Positions 1 to 7,983 of a DNA stretch of 44,268 nucleotides are shown in pieces. Below the pieces are notes generated by a model, which was not told the origin of the DNA, made no database searches, and saw only the letters and a program-made list of their open reading frames with translations. A program made the translations under genes and the position numbers. The stretch lies in NCBI GenBank assembly GCA_016789705.1, contig JAEUQR010000110.1, forward strand, positions 1 through 44,268. The letters run 5' to 3'. This DNA is from Acidobacteriota bacterium (lineage in GTDB: Bacteria; Acidobacteriota; Vicinamibacteria; Vicinamibacterales; UBA2999). Every line of letters starts with the position of its first letter. Within the stretch, counting starts at the first letter, position 1.

Positions 1-819
1 CAGGAGCACGTAGGGCCGGACCGCACCCGAGTACATCTCAGCAATCGGCGTCACCTCGTAGCGCACACCCGCCTGGGTGCCGGGAAACTCACGCTCGAGC
101 CGCCGCGCCAGGACGTCGATTGCGGCGCGGGCTTCGCCCACCCCGACGCCGGGCGCCAGCCGCGCCAGCACGACCCGGTCGCGCATGGCACGGTCAGCGT
201 AGTACGTAGGACTCGCCGCGATCCCGCTGCTGCGAAAGAGATCCGAGTGCGAGGGAAAGTTGAAACCCTCAGGCATCACGCCGTGGATCGTGTAGCCGGG
301 TGCACCATCGAGCGTCATCGTGCGGCCGACCACGTTCGGATCGCGGCCGAACTTTCGCACCCAGAGACCGTGACTGATGACGAGCCCGAAGCCACGCGAG
401 CGATCGAGCGCCGCCGGGAACGTCGTGCCCACCGCAGGGGCCACGCCCAGCACCGCGAACAGGTCGTGCGTGGTGATGGTCGCCTGCAGTTCCTCCGGCG
501 TGCCGAATCCGCTGGCGTTGTACATCCCCTGGTCGGTGTACATCGCCGCCGCGGCAATCTGCGGCAACCCGCGCAGATCATCGAGTTCCGGCGTGGACAG
601 GTTGCCGCCGGCCTCGTCGCCGCGTGAGGCCGTGATCCGCACGAGTTCGTGCGGCGCGCGGAACGGCGGCTCCCGCAGTAGCAGGCCGTCCACGGCGCTG
701 AAGATCGCCGCGTTGGCGCCGGTGCCAAGCGCCAGGGTCGCGACGACGACCAGGGTCAGTCCCGGGCGCCGCGCCATGCCCCGCAGGGCGTGCCGCACAT
801 CCGTCGCCAGCGTGTTCAT
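1..819 (-). CDS. ADOP-family ABC transporter permease, C-terminus beyond window (partial)
   Basis: This is the N-terminal 273 codons of a MacB/FtsX-type permease of the acidobacterial duplicated (ADOP) family; the frame is still open at position 1. The start is the ATG at 817-819, preceded by a strong AGGAGG site. The protein opens with a short cytoplasmic piece (MNTLATDVRHALRG), one membrane segment at about residues 18-40, and the family hallmark GANAAIFSAVDGLLLR. A MacB periplasmic core domain follows, with ISHGLWVRKFG and GRTMTLDGA. It lies 54 bp downstream of a full-length paralogue on the same strand, so the two are probably co-transcribed. Full-length relatives have about 800 residues, so roughly two thirds is missing. 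Substrate and partner ATPase are unknown; export of peptides, lipids or drugs is the usual guess for this fold. Confidence 0.88.
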   Translation of the reverse strand, partial: MNTLATDVRHALRGMARRPGLTLVVVATLALGTGANAAIFSAVDGLLLREPPFRAPHELVRITASRGDEAGGNLSTPELDDLRGLPQIAAAAMYTDQGMYNASGFGTPEELQATITTHDLFAVLGVAPAVGTTFPAALDRSRGFGLVISHGLWVRKFGRDPNVVGRTMTLDGAPGYTIHGVMPEGFNFPSHSDLFRSSGIAASPTYYADRAMRDRVVLARLAPGVGVGEARAAIDVLARRLEREFPGTQAGVRYEVTPIAEMYSGAVRPYVLL

Positions 820-873
820 GTGTCTCCTCCTTCTGCGCGCCGCATCCGGCGGCGTTCGAACTCCGGGTGGCTG

Positions 874-3279
874 TCAGTCCGCCCGCAACGCCACGGCCGG
901 GTCGACCGCCGCCGCGCGCGACGCCGGCACTACGCAAGCGAGCGCCGCAGCGCCCGCCAGCACGAGCGGCGCGCCAAGGAGGGCGAGCGGATCGAACGGC
1001 GACACGTCGTAGAGCAGCGCACCGAGCAGACGCCCGCCGCCTGCGGCCGCCACGACGCCCACGACGATACCCACGCCCACGGGCCGCAGCCCCTGCCGCA
1101 GCACCAGCCGCCGAATCGCCGCGGCTTCGGCCCCGAGGGCCGCTCTGACGCCGATCTCGCGCTCGCGAAGAGCCACGGCGTAGGCGAGCACCCCGTAGGT
1201 GCCGACCGCCGCCAGCAGCAGCCCGACCAGGGCCAGGCCGGCAAGGACGGTGGCCGAGAGCCGCGGCTGCCAGCGGGCGTCGGCCAGCCGATCGGTCATC
1301 GTCCGCACGTCGAAGATGGACTGGTTCGGATCGACGTCGCGGATCGCGCCACCCACGGCGCCGGCGAGCGCGGCAGAGGCCCCCGTGGACCGCACGACGA
1401 AGAACGCATCGCCGCTGAAGGTCTGTTCGGCCGAGACGTAGAGGTCGAGGCCCGGCCCCTCGTCGAGGGTGCGGGCGCGCACGTCACCCACCACGCCCAC
1501 GATCTCGTAGACCGCCGCGATGTCGGTACTCACACCGGTGCCAGCCGTGCGCTGGGTCGTGCGCACCCGCTGACCCACCGGATTGGCCGTGCCCCAGAAG
1601 CGCCGTGCCGTCCTGGCACTGACGACGGCCACCGGCACGGTGCCGAGGCGATCGCCGGCGGTGAACACGCGCCCCTGGAGGCGCGGAATTCCCATCGCTG
1701 AGAAGTACGAGGGACTCACGGCCTGGTGGTTCACGAAGACGTCATCGGCGGCCGCGGTTGCGGTCTCCCGGCCTTCGACCCGCATCGTCCGCGTGGTGTC
1801 GGGCCGGCCACCAAACGGCAGCGTCTCGTTGTGTCCAACGGCGACCACGCCCGGAAGCGCCGACAGCCGCTCCACGGCGCGGCGATAGAAGAGCGCGATG
1901 GGCTCGACCGTGCTGTAGGGGCGCGACGGCGGATCGACGCGGAACGTCAGCAGGTCCGCGGCGCGAAAGCCGGGGTCGACCTGCTCGAGCGCGCGCATCG
2001 AACGCGTGAGGAGCACCGCCGTCGAAAGCAGCACCACCGCCACGGCCACCTGCACGGCGACGAGCGTCTGCTGCCAGCGCTGGGTGCGCGGACTGCCCGC
2101 GGTGCGCCGCGTGCCCTCGAGCAACGCCTCGCGCGGGTCCGCGCGCGACAGCAGCACCGCCGGCGCCACGGCCACGATGACCACCACCGCGATTGAGAGC
2201 AGCATGGCGAACGCCACCACCTGCCAGTCCATTCGCACGTAGAGCCACGACGGCAACTGCAGCCGGGCCAGCGCTATGAGTCGCATGAGGCTGGCCCCCA
2301 CTGCCAGGCCGAGCAGGCCGCCGCCAGCGGCGAGCACGGTGGCCTCGGCGGCCACGAGCGACAGCAGATGGCCGCGCGTGGCTCCAAGCGCGGTCCGCAC
2401 GGCCAGTTCGGCTCTGAGCCCCACGGCGCGCGCCAGCAGCAGATTCGTGACGTTCGCCATCGCCAGCAGCAGCGCCACCATCACCGCCACGGCCAGGAGT
2501 GTCAGGTACGGCCGCGCCCGTCCGACAAATTCGTCGCGCAGCGGCCGCACGACGAGGCGGGTGTGACGATTGGTCTCGGGATACTGGCGCGCGAAGCGGT
2601 CGGCAAACCCCGCCAGTTCGGTCTGCGTCTGCGCGAGTGTGGTCGCGCCCCGCAGCCGGCCGACCACGGTGAAGCGACGGGCGTCAGGCGCCGTGAATCC
2701 GGTGACGGCACGAAACACCTGCACGCCCGACGGGTAGTCGAACCCCGGCGGCAGCACGCCGGTGACGGTGTAGTCGCCGGCATCAAGCTTCACCGCCCGG
2801 CCGACGATGCCCGGGTCACCGCCGAACCGGCGCTGCCAGAGACCATGGGTGAGCATGACGGTGGACTGCGTGGTCCAGTCGAGTGTCGTCGGCCACACGG
2901 CCCCCACGACCGGCCGCGCTCCCAGTACGTCGAACAATGTGCTCGTACCGATGGTCGTGACCATCGACTCCGGCAGCCCCTCGCCAGTCATGTTGTATTG
3001 GCTGGGATAGAACGCGGCGAGTGCCGCGAGCGCTCGGGAGTCCTGTTCGATCTCGCGCAGTTCGCGCGCCGCCAGCTTGCCCCGCTCGCCATCGATCTCG
3101 GCCTCGAGCGCCACCAGTCGATCGGCGTCCGGGAATGGCAACGGCCGCAGCAGCAGGCCATAGACCACGCCAAACACGGCGACGTTGGCGCCGATGGCGA
3201 GACCGAGGGTGACGACAACGGCGGCGGCAAGTGCCGGGCGGCGTCGCAGCGCACGAAGGGCGTGGGACAACGCCGACAT
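874..3279 (-). CDS. ADOP-family ABC transporter permease (MacB/FtsX-like), full length
   Basis: An 801-residue membrane protein with the duplicated MacB_PCD-FtsX architecture. It has an N-terminal membrane segment at about residues 17-40 containing AIGANVAVFGVVYGLLLRPLPF, a periplasmic core domain to about 240, and a first FtsX block near 270-390 with LLAMANVTNLLLARAVG. A second periplasmic core follows at about 430-640, then a C-terminal FtsX block with GTYGVLAYAVALREREIGVR and a last helix ending in AVALRAD. Length and domain order match the ADOP family, which lacks its own ATPase domain. Its ATG overlaps the stop codon of the upstream hydrolase by one base (TGATG), indicating translational coupling. 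A second, partial ADOP gene follows 54 bp downstream. What it moves is not deducible from sequence. Confidence 0.93.
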   Translation of the reverse strand: MSALSHALRALRRRPALAAAVVVTLGLAIGANVAVFGVVYGLLLRPLPFPDADRLVALEAEIDGERGKLAARELREIEQDSRALAALAAFYPSQYNMTGEGLPESMVTTIGTSTLFDVLGARPVVGAVWPTTLDWTTQSTVMLTHGLWQRRFGGDPGIVGRAVKLDAGDYTVTGVLPPGFDYPSGVQVFRAVTGFTAPDARRFTVVGRLRGATTLAQTQTELAGFADRFARQYPETNRHTRLVVRPLRDEFVGRARPYLTLLAVAVMVALLLAMANVTNLLLARAVGLRAELAVRTALGATRGHLLSLVAAEATVLAAGGGLLGLAVGASLMRLIALARLQLPSWLYVRMDWQVVAFAMLLSIAVVVIVAVAPAVLLSRADPREALLEGTRRTAGSPRTQRWQQTLVAVQVAVAVVLLSTAVLLTRSMRALEQVDPGFRAADLLTFRVDPPSRPYSTVEPIALFYRRAVERLSALPGVVAVGHNETLPFGGRPDTTRTMRVEGRETATAAADDVFVNHQAVSPSYFSAMGIPRLQGRVFTAGDRLGTVPVAVVSARTARRFWGTANPVGQRVRTTQRTAGTGVSTDIAAVYEIVGVVGDVRARTLDEGPGLDLYVSAEQTFSGDAFFVVRSTGASAALAGAVGGAIRDVDPNQSIFDVRTMTDRLADARWQPRLSATVLAGLALVGLLLAAVGTYGVLAYAVALREREIGVRAALGAEAAAIRRLVLRQGLRPVGVGIVVGVVAAAGGGRLLGALLYDVSPFDPLALLGAPLVLAGAAALACVVPASRAAAVDPAVALRAD

Positions 3280-4292
3280 CAGTGGCGCCCGAACCAGTCG
3301 CGGACCCGTTGCCGCGCGTCGAGCCAGTGGCGGGTGAGCGGATGATCATCGCCTTCGTAGATGACCAGGCCATACGGACGCCCCACGGTCTGGAGCGCGC
3401 CCGCGAGCGCCAGGGCGTTCCCGGGCCACACCCGCCAGTCAGCGCCGCCGTGCAGCAGGAGCAGTGGCGCGCTGATGGCCTCGGGCCAGTGGACGGCCGA
3501 CCGCGCGCGCAACTGTGCGTCCTTGTCACGCGCGTAGTCGGGCATGAGGTCGCGATAGACCTCTTCCATGTCGCCGCGGTGCGCGAGACTGGCGGCGAGA
3601 TCGGCAGGGCCGCCGATGGTGGCCGCGGCTCGCACGCGCAGGCCGGCCTTGAGCGCGAGATACGTCATCATGCCGCCGCGCGAGACGCCCAGCATGTAGA
3701 CGCGGTCGGGGTCCACGGTGGGCAAGGCGCGGCCGAGCGTGGCGATGTGCAGAATGTCGCGGACATCCGCGCCACCCCACTCCTCGCGGCCTTCCCCGCC
3801 GTCGTTGCCGCGATACTGCGTGGCGACGACGACATACCCGTCGAGCGCCCAGCCGGCAAAGTCCACGAGGTCTCCAGTGCGGATGGCACCGAAGTCCTGC
3901 GTGCCGCCGCGATTGAACACCAGCAGCGGGTGGGGACCGAGCGTTTTCGGTTCAACGATGAACCCGGTGACGCGCAGTCCGTCGCTGCCGTAGTGCACCT
4001 TGCGGCACACGATGCCGTCGCCCTGGCGAAGCGCACGAAACCACGGCTCAGGCGTGTTGCGCCGGAACACGGCCTCGTCGGAGCCGCCGTCCTTCGCGTC
4101 CGCAGGCGCGCGTGCGCGGAGCGCGGCGACGTACTCGTCGTAGGACGCAAACGCCATCGGGCACGCCGCTGCGTCAAGGAGCGCACCATCGGCGGGCGGC
4201 TCGGCCGCCCCATCGGCCACCGACAGGCACAGCAACACGGCGCTACCAAGCGAGCCGAGGCGCCAGCGAAGATCCCTCAGTGGTGACCGCAC
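3279..4292 (-). CDS. Secreted alpha/beta hydrolase, prolyl-oligopeptidase (S9)-like
   Basis: Predicted 337-residue exported serine hydrolase. From the GTG at 4292 the N-terminus (VRSPLRDLRWRLG then a hydrophobic run ending VADGAAEP) reads as a signal peptide. An upstream ATG at 4358 would add 22 residues in front of it. The GTG is favoured because GATAGT sits 7 nt upstream, like other starts in this window. The catalytic triad is visible: Ser204 in GVSRGG, Asp285 in HGGADWRV and His317 in EGDDHPL, with the strand-turn QYRGNDGGEG typical of dipeptidyl-aminopeptidase/acyl-peptidase folds. It probably cleaves peptides or esters in the periplasm. The gene ends overlapping the ADOP permease start by one base, so the hydrolase leads a three-gene operon. 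Exact substrate is unknown. Confidence 0.85.
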   Translation of the reverse strand: MRSPLRDLRWRLGSLGSAVLLCLSVADGAAEPPADGALLDAAACPMAFASYDEYVAALRARAPADAKDGGSDEAVFRRNTPEPWFRALRQGDGIVCRKVHYGSDGLRVTGFIVEPKTLGPHPLLVFNRGGTQDFGAIRTGDLVDFAGWALDGYVVVATQYRGNDGGEGREEWGGADVRDILHIATLGRALPTVDPDRVYMLGVSRGGMMTYLALKAGLRVRAAATIGGPADLAASLAHRGDMEEVYRDLMPDYARDKDAQLRARSAVHWPEAISAPLLLLHGGADWRVWPGNALALAGALQTVGRPYGLVIYEGDDHPLTRHWLDARQRVRDWFGRH

Positions 4293-4299
4293 GGGACTC

Positions 4300-4305
4300 A
4301 CTATC
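4300..4305 (-). promoter_or_regulatory. -10-like hexamer, 7 nt before the hydrolase GTG
   Basis: GATAGT on the minus strand ends exactly 7 nt before the GTG at 4292. No Shine-Dalgarno is present and no convincing -35 is seen. The spacing fits a leaderless transcript, though the first base departs from the TANNNT pattern of the other cases. Confidence 0.4.
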
Positions 4306-4436
4306 GCGAGCGGCACACGCAGACGGTAGCGGCAACCCACGAACGGACGCCCAGGCACGGTGAGTGGGCGCGGGCCGGCGCCGATGGTTGTCTGGCGGGC
4401 GCACCCTGCCGGGCGCGCCGCAGCAGGCCCTGACGT

Positions 4437-5207
4437 TCAGCGGCCGCTGTACAAGGCGAAGGCTGCCCCCTGCGGGTCGACGCCCATCACCACCTGCCCG
4501 CCGGGGACATCCGCCGGGCCGTTGACGATGGTGCCACCCGAGGCGCGCACGCGGTCGGCCGCCTGCACGACATCGGGTACCTTCACGTAGAGCAGCCACG
4601 CACTCGGCATCGTGATGCCGGCGGGCTTCCGCATGACGCCGCCGATCGAATGCGCTGCGCCGCGCCCGAACATCTGATAGGTCCCCATCGGCCCCATGTC
4701 CATCGCTTCGGTCGGCTGCCAGCCGAAGAGTGTGGTGTAGAACGCCAGGCCGGCCGCGGGATCGCTCGTATGAAGTTCGAGCCATGCCAGGTCGCCAGGC
4801 GCGGGGGCGGTCTCTGGCCCCGGTTCGCTCTCGGGCGCGTACAGCGAGAACGCCGCGCCGTCCGGATCGCGCATGGTCTGCAGGCGCCCCACAGTGGGCA
4901 CCTCGATCACGGGCGTGAGCGCGCCGCCACCGAGACGCTCCACGGTCGCGGCCCGCGCGTCCAGGTCGTCGACGCCGACGTACACCATCCAGTGCGGGGG
5001 CACGCCCTCGGCCTTCAACTCGTCGGGCAGCGCCATCAATCCGCCGACGGGCGTGCCGTCAGCCCGCAGCCACTCGCTGTAGGGCATGCCCAGCCCTTCG
5101 GAGTCCTTCACGCTCCAGCCAACGACGTGCGTGTAGAAGTTCCGTGCGGCGGCGACGTCGGTGGTCGCGAGTTCGAACCAGAGCGGGCGGCCGAGTCGTG
5201 CGTGCAT
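4437..5207 (-). CDS. VOC-superfamily protein with two glyoxalase-like domains
   Basis: A 256-residue cytoplasmic protein made of two vicinal-oxygen-chelate modules. Domain 1 (about residues 5-118) begins GRPLWFELATTDVAAARNFY. Domain 2 (about 133-250) begins DLAWLELHTSDPAAGLAFY. Each has the beta-alpha-beta-beta-beta signature with a conserved F-Y-x3-(F/V)-G-W turn. This arrangement resembles the mycobacterial Cfp30B group of two-domain glyoxalase-like proteins, whose substrates are mostly unknown. The ATG at 5207 is chosen because GAGGAGG lies just upstream; an open frame extends to 5327 but encodes basic, proline-rich sequence with no family similarity. It is transcribed alone, divergently from the TonB receptor. 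No catalytic reaction is claimed. Confidence 0.9.
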   Translation of the reverse strand: MHARLGRPLWFELATTDVAAARNFYTHVVGWSVKDSEGLGMPYSEWLRADGTPVGGLMALPDELKAEGVPPHWMVYVGVDDLDARAATVERLGGGALTPVIEVPTVGRLQTMRDPDGAAFSLYAPESEPGPETAPAPGDLAWLELHTSDPAAGLAFYTTLFGWQPTEAMDMGPMGTYQMFGRGAAHSIGGVMRKPAGITMPSAWLLYVKVPDVVQAADRVRASGGTIVNGPADVPGGQVVMGVDPQGAAFALYSGR

Positions 5208-5512
5208 CCGAATCCTCCTCCTCGGGCCGGAGTGGCCCCGGGGGAGTCTGCCATCATCCCGTCGCTCCAATGTGACGAAGACGCTGGGCCACACGATCTG
5301 GATGGGACGAGTGGCGGGGCGCCGCACAGCACCACATCAGCGAGGCGAAGCGGCATCGCCACGGGCGCGCGCCGCTGCACACGGGCAGGCGTCGACCACC
5401 GGGCACCGCGCCGGAGCCATTCATTGGAATTCGAACGATGGGCCGGTCCCGCCGCAGGACCATGGCCGCTTCGTCGCGGCACGTTCGCCCGACGTCTGCA
5501 TCGGAGCCAAGC
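5208..5512. other. Divergent intergenic region between VOC gene and TonB receptor
   Basis: About 305 bp without a supported gene. It holds the Shine-Dalgarno sites of both neighbours (GAGGAGG before 5207, GGAG before 5513) and a near-palindrome TTGGAATTCGAA at 5424-5435. I see no convincing paired -35/-10 boxes and no riboswitch consensus. Confidence 0.5.
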
Positions 5513-7975
5513 GTGAAGCGTGTCGTTCAGTTCGTCATGTGTGTCCTCGTCGCCGCGCTGGCGTCGGCCGCCCAGGCCCAGTCGGTGCCTGTGGTCGAAG
5601 GCCGCGTTGTCGACAGCGAGTCTGGCCGGCCGGTCGCCGACGCGCGTGTCGCGGTGAACGGCTCGTCGGGATCGACGTTGACGGGCGCCGACGGGCGCTT
5701 CGTGCTGAGTGGTGTTACGCCGGGCCTGGTCGCGCTGGTTGTCTCCCGGGACGGCTTCGAAACCGTGCGAGCGGAGGTAACAGTGGCGGCGAGTGGCGCC
5801 ACGACGGTGGAGGTGCGGCTGCCGTTTGCGCTGACCGTCACTGAGTCGATCGTTGTAGGCGGCCGTGTCGTCGGGGCCCTGGGTCTCGAGAGCACTCCGA
5901 CGGGTGCCTCCAGGCTCGGTCTGGCCGCGCTCGACATTCCCGCGTCGATCGACGTGCTCGACAGTGCCGTGATGGAGGCGCGCGGCTACCAGAAAGTCAG
6001 CGACGCGGTGTCGCGCCTCGCGGGCGTGGTTGCCGGCGAACACCCCACCGCCCCCTCGTCGTTCACGATGCGCGGCTTCACCGCCAGTCAGGTGTCGATT
6101 CTGCGCGATGGTCTGTGGCTCGGGCCGAGCACGATGGTGATGCGCCCGCAGAACACCTTCAACCTTGACCGCATCGAGCTGCTCCGTGGACCGGCCTCGG
6201 TCATCAACGGCCAGGGCGCCGTGGCCGGCACCATCAACGCCGTCACCAAGACGGCCGAACCGGTGGGCGACCATCAGTGGCGCGGCCTGCTCTCGTACGG
6301 CCGCTTCAATACCTATCAGGCGGCGGCCGGCGCCGCCGGTCCGATCACCGAAAACGCCTGGTATCGCGTGGATGTCAGCCGCAATGGATCGGACGGCTGG
6401 GTCGACCGCATGACATCGGGATCGTCGAACGTTACCGCCAGCGTGTTGTGGCGGCCGACGCCGAAGGTGCGCCTGAAGTTGACCTCAGACGTGCTCGACG
6501 ACGATTTGCCCCAGTACTTCGGCACGCCGCTCATGCCGACGTCCTTCGCCGTCAACCCGCTCGACGTCATCCGCACGACCACTGGCGAGACCATCGACGC
6601 GCGTACGCGCTTTGTGAACTACAACGTCGACGATGGCATCGCCCGGGCACTGCAGGTGCTCGTGCGTGCCGACGCCTCGGTGGACCTCACCGATCGCATC
6701 TCGCTCCACAACGTCGCCTACGGTTTCGACGCCGAGCGCGAGTGGCAGAACGCCGAGGGCTACGTCTTCTGCACCACGGTCGTCGATGTCTGCTCGCGCG
6801 TGGGTGACATTCAACGCTACTACGGCTACTTCCTCATCAGCCACGACCAGCGGATGTATGGCGATCGGTTGACCATGAACATCACGACGCCGATTGCCGG
6901 ACGCGACCATCGTGCGGTTGTCGGCGTCGAAGCGACCACACTCGATTTCGAGCGCACCCGCGGCTTCCGTCGGCGCGTGCCGGTGGCCCCAGGCGACAGC
7001 GTGAGTCTGTTGTCGCCGACTCCTGGCCAGTACGGCCCGGTCGAACTGCGCGGTATCAGTCCCACGACCATCACGCAGTGGGGCGTGTTCGCGGAGGACT
7101 CGCTGGCGGTCACGAACCGCCTTCGACTGTCGGGTGGACTCCGCTACGACGGCCTCGACCTCGACCGCCGCAACCTCAGCCCCGATCGCGTGCCCGAGGC
7201 CGGCGGCTTCGAACGTTCGTACACCTGGTGGAGCTGGCGCGCCGGCGCCGTGGCCACACTCGGCAAGGGTGTGGTGGCCTACGGGCAGTACAGCAACGCC
7301 AAAGATCCGGTGTCGTCGAACATCTTCCTGGTCAACGCCGCTCAGAACTTCGACCTCACACAGGCCGTTCAATGGGAGGTCGGGCTCAAGGCCGACCTGG
7401 GCCGCGGACGCACGCAGGCCACGCTCGCCTGGTTCGACATCGACCGCGACGACGTGCTCGATCGCTTCGCGCTCGACAGCGCCACCAACATCGGCGGGAT
7501 CACCTCGCAGGGACTCGAGGCCGCCGCCACCGTGCAGGTGACCGACGACATCCGCATCGGCGCCAACTTCGGCATCACGGACTCTGAGTATCAGCCGTCG
7601 GCCAACTTCGTGCGCTTCGCGGGCAACCGCGCCGCCAACGTGCCAAGGGTCACGGCCAACGGCTGGGCGAGCTACCAGAACATCGGTGGCCTGCCCCTCG
7701 AGCTGGGTGGTTCGTATCGCTTCGTAGGTGATCGCTTCGGCAGCAACGCCAACACCGTCACTATGAAGCAGTACACCGTGCTCGACACCTACGCGGCGTG
7801 GACGCGTGGGCGGTATCGCGTCACGGCACGCATCGACAACCTGACCGACGCGGTCTATGCGTCGTGGGCCGATCCGTTCTATCTGCAGCAGAACGACCCG
7901 TCGTTCCTCTATGCCAACCAGCTGATGCTGGGTGCACCGCGGACCTTCGGGGTGCAGCTGCAGGTGGGCTTCTGA
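5513..7975 (+). CDS. TonB-dependent siderophore-type receptor
   Basis: An 820-residue outer-membrane receptor. The GTG at 5513 is preferred over the ATG at 5438: it has a GGAG site upstream and starts a clean signal peptide (VKRVVQFVMC... cleaved near AQA-QS). Residues about 27-107 form a CarboxypepD_reg-like domain (VVEGRVVDSESGRPVADARV). The plug spans about 135-235, with SFTMRGFTASQVSILRDG and RIELLRGPASVINGQGAVAG. The rest is a 22-strand-type barrel ending in the aromatic VQLQVGF. The plug matches siderophore receptors such as the FhuA/FpvA type more than SusC-like ones. A DUF5916 gene starts 8 bp after its stop codon, so the pair is probably one operon. The ligand is not known; an iron chelate is inferred only from family. 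Confidence 0.92.
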   Translation: MKRVVQFVMCVLVAALASAAQAQSVPVVEGRVVDSESGRPVADARVAVNGSSGSTLTGADGRFVLSGVTPGLVALVVSRDGFETVRAEVTVAASGATTVEVRLPFALTVTESIVVGGRVVGALGLESTPTGASRLGLAALDIPASIDVLDSAVMEARGYQKVSDAVSRLAGVVAGEHPTAPSSFTMRGFTASQVSILRDGLWLGPSTMVMRPQNTFNLDRIELLRGPASVINGQGAVAGTINAVTKTAEPVGDHQWRGLLSYGRFNTYQAAAGAAGPITENAWYRVDVSRNGSDGWVDRMTSGSSNVTASVLWRPTPKVRLKLTSDVLDDDLPQYFGTPLMPTSFAVNPLDVIRTTTGETIDARTRFVNYNVDDGIARALQVLVRADASVDLTDRISLHNVAYGFDAEREWQNAEGYVFCTTVVDVCSRVGDIQRYYGYFLISHDQRMYGDRLTMNITTPIAGRDHRAVVGVEATTLDFERTRGFRRRVPVAPGDSVSLLSPTPGQYGPVELRGISPTTITQWGVFAEDSLAVTNRLRLSGGLRYDGLDLDRRNLSPDRVPEAGGFERSYTWWSWRAGAVATLGKGVVAYGQYSNAKDPVSSNIFLVNAAQNFDLTQAVQWEVGLKADLGRGRTQATLAWFDIDRDDVLDRFALDSATNIGGITSQGLEAAATVQVTDDIRIGANFGITDSEYQPSANFVRFAGNRAANVPRVTANGWASYQNIGGLPLELGGSYRFVGDRFGSNANTVTMKQYTVLDTYAAWTRGRYRVTARIDNLTDAVYASWADPFYLQQNDPSFLYANQLMLGAPRTFGVQLQVGF

Positions 7976-7983
7976 CCGCTCGC

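Noticed and set aside
3231-4286. Plus-strand open frame (351 codons) opposite the S9-like hydrolase
   Set aside because: The minus strand encodes an intact Ser-Asp-His hydrolase with signal peptide; the plus frame has no recognisable domain.
5300-5345. Minus-strand CCCCGCCACTCGTC, similar to the cobalamin-riboswitch B12 box
   Set aside because: The rest of the consensus (GGGAA, GGTGNAANTCC) is missing, the box is imperfect, and on that strand it would precede the VOC gene rather than the receptor.
5438-5512. Upstream ATG extension of the first TonB receptor
   Set aside because: It puts 25 Arg/Ser-rich residues before the signal peptide, while the GTG at 5513 has a Shine-Dalgarno.
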